The translations under genes were made by a program, and so were the position numbers. DNA of 6,051 nucleotides, taken from positions 1 through 6,051 of the forward strand of contig JAXFOH010000067.1 of the NCBI GenBank assembly GCA_034180465.1. The letters are read 5' to 3'. The notes beneath the pieces were generated by a model. The model saw only the letters and a list, made by a program, of their open reading frames with translations, was not told the DNA's origin and ran no database searches. The DNA comes from CAKUIA01 sp034180465 (GTDB taxonomy: Bacteria; Verrucomicrobiota; Verrucomicrobiia; Opitutales; Intestinicryptomonadaceae). Shown here in pieces: positions 5,796 to 6,051 of this stretch. Position 1 is the stretch's first letter, and each line of letters opens with the position of its first letter.

Positions 5796-6051
5796 ATGCT
5801 TTTCGATGCGCACTGCCACGCACATTTTGCGGAATTTAAAGACAGGCAAATTCCCGAAAACGCCGTGTTTGTGTCGAGCGCAATAGACTATTTAGACTGG
5901 CTTGTTTTGAAAAATTTTGCGTGCGAAAAAAAGGCGTACTCCCTTTGCCCGATGCGCGCAAACCAAACGGCCGATATCGAAAAATTGCCAGAATTTTTAA
6001 AAGAGGCTGCAGCCGTTGGCGAAACGGGCTTGGATTTTCGCCCGCAATATA
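5796..6051 (+). CDS. TatD-like metal-dependent hydrolase, N-terminal part (cut by window edge)
   Basis: The ATG is two bases after the aroB stop, and 85 codons are open to the right edge. The start, MLFDAHCHAHF, carries the paired metal-binding histidines (H6, H8) of the TatD family of the amidohydrolase superfamily, and VGETGLDF at 74-81 carries the next ligand glutamate (E76) in the family GE-GLD motif. TatD-family proteins are typically metal-dependent deoxyribonucleases or phosphodiesterases of the cytoplasm. The spacing between these two motifs is about 15 residues shorter than in typical TatD, and the G-I/V-HP motif usually found between them is not recognisable (CPMR at 51-54 lies near its place). 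This is therefore a divergent member, and its substrate should not be assumed to be DNA. No Shine-Dalgarno is visible; translation probably depends on coupling to aroB. Confidence 0.8.
   Translation, partial: MLFDAHCHAHFAEFKDRQIPENAVFVSSAIDYLDWLVLKNFACEKKAYSLCPMRANQTADIEKLPEFLKEAAAVGETGLDFRPQY

Overview
This window is a compact stretch of bacterial chromosome made almost entirely of housekeeping genes. One gene runs leftwards off the left edge (1-883, minus strand). A tightly packed co-directional series then runs rightwards from 983 to the right edge: rRNA pseudouridine synthase, RibB with a degenerate RibA-like domain, lumazine synthase (ribH), nusB, ftsY, aroB and the start of a TatD-like hydrolase. 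I see no RNA gene, mobile element, CRISPR array, prophage gene or long repeat. The only gene-free stretch of any size is the 99-base divergent region at 884-982.

Organism: the genes are plainly bacterial, with intermediate GC content by eye and mixed Shine-Dalgarno use: some genes have a clear GGAG or AGGGG, others have none. The linkage of riboflavin genes with nusB and ftsY, together with the sequence flavour, made me think of the Verrucomicrobiota/PVC group. That is a low-confidence guess, and nothing in the window proves it.

Layout: the minus-strand gene encodes a multi-pass membrane transporter of the SBF-like (YfeH/SLC10A7) family, cut at its C-terminus by the window edge. The rightward genes are separated by 25, 20, 1, -1 (TAATG overlap), 5 and 2 bases, so they probably form one transcription unit. 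It spans ribosome maturation (pseudouridine synthase), riboflavin synthesis (RibB makes the four-carbon substrate that RibH condenses), transcription antitermination (NusB), membrane protein targeting (FtsY) and the shikimate pathway (AroB).

The most interesting gene is the riboflavin fusion at 1734-2807. Its N-terminal RibB half looks intact. Its C-terminal GTP cyclohydrolase II-like half has lost all three zinc cysteines, the catalytic Asp and Arg, and roughly 25-30 residues of the core. It should be read as a RibBX-type protein, not a bifunctional RibBA. The window also shows a strong codon-context effect before Asp codons, with near absence of the tetramer TGAC/GTCA. I found no convincing new multi-gene system.
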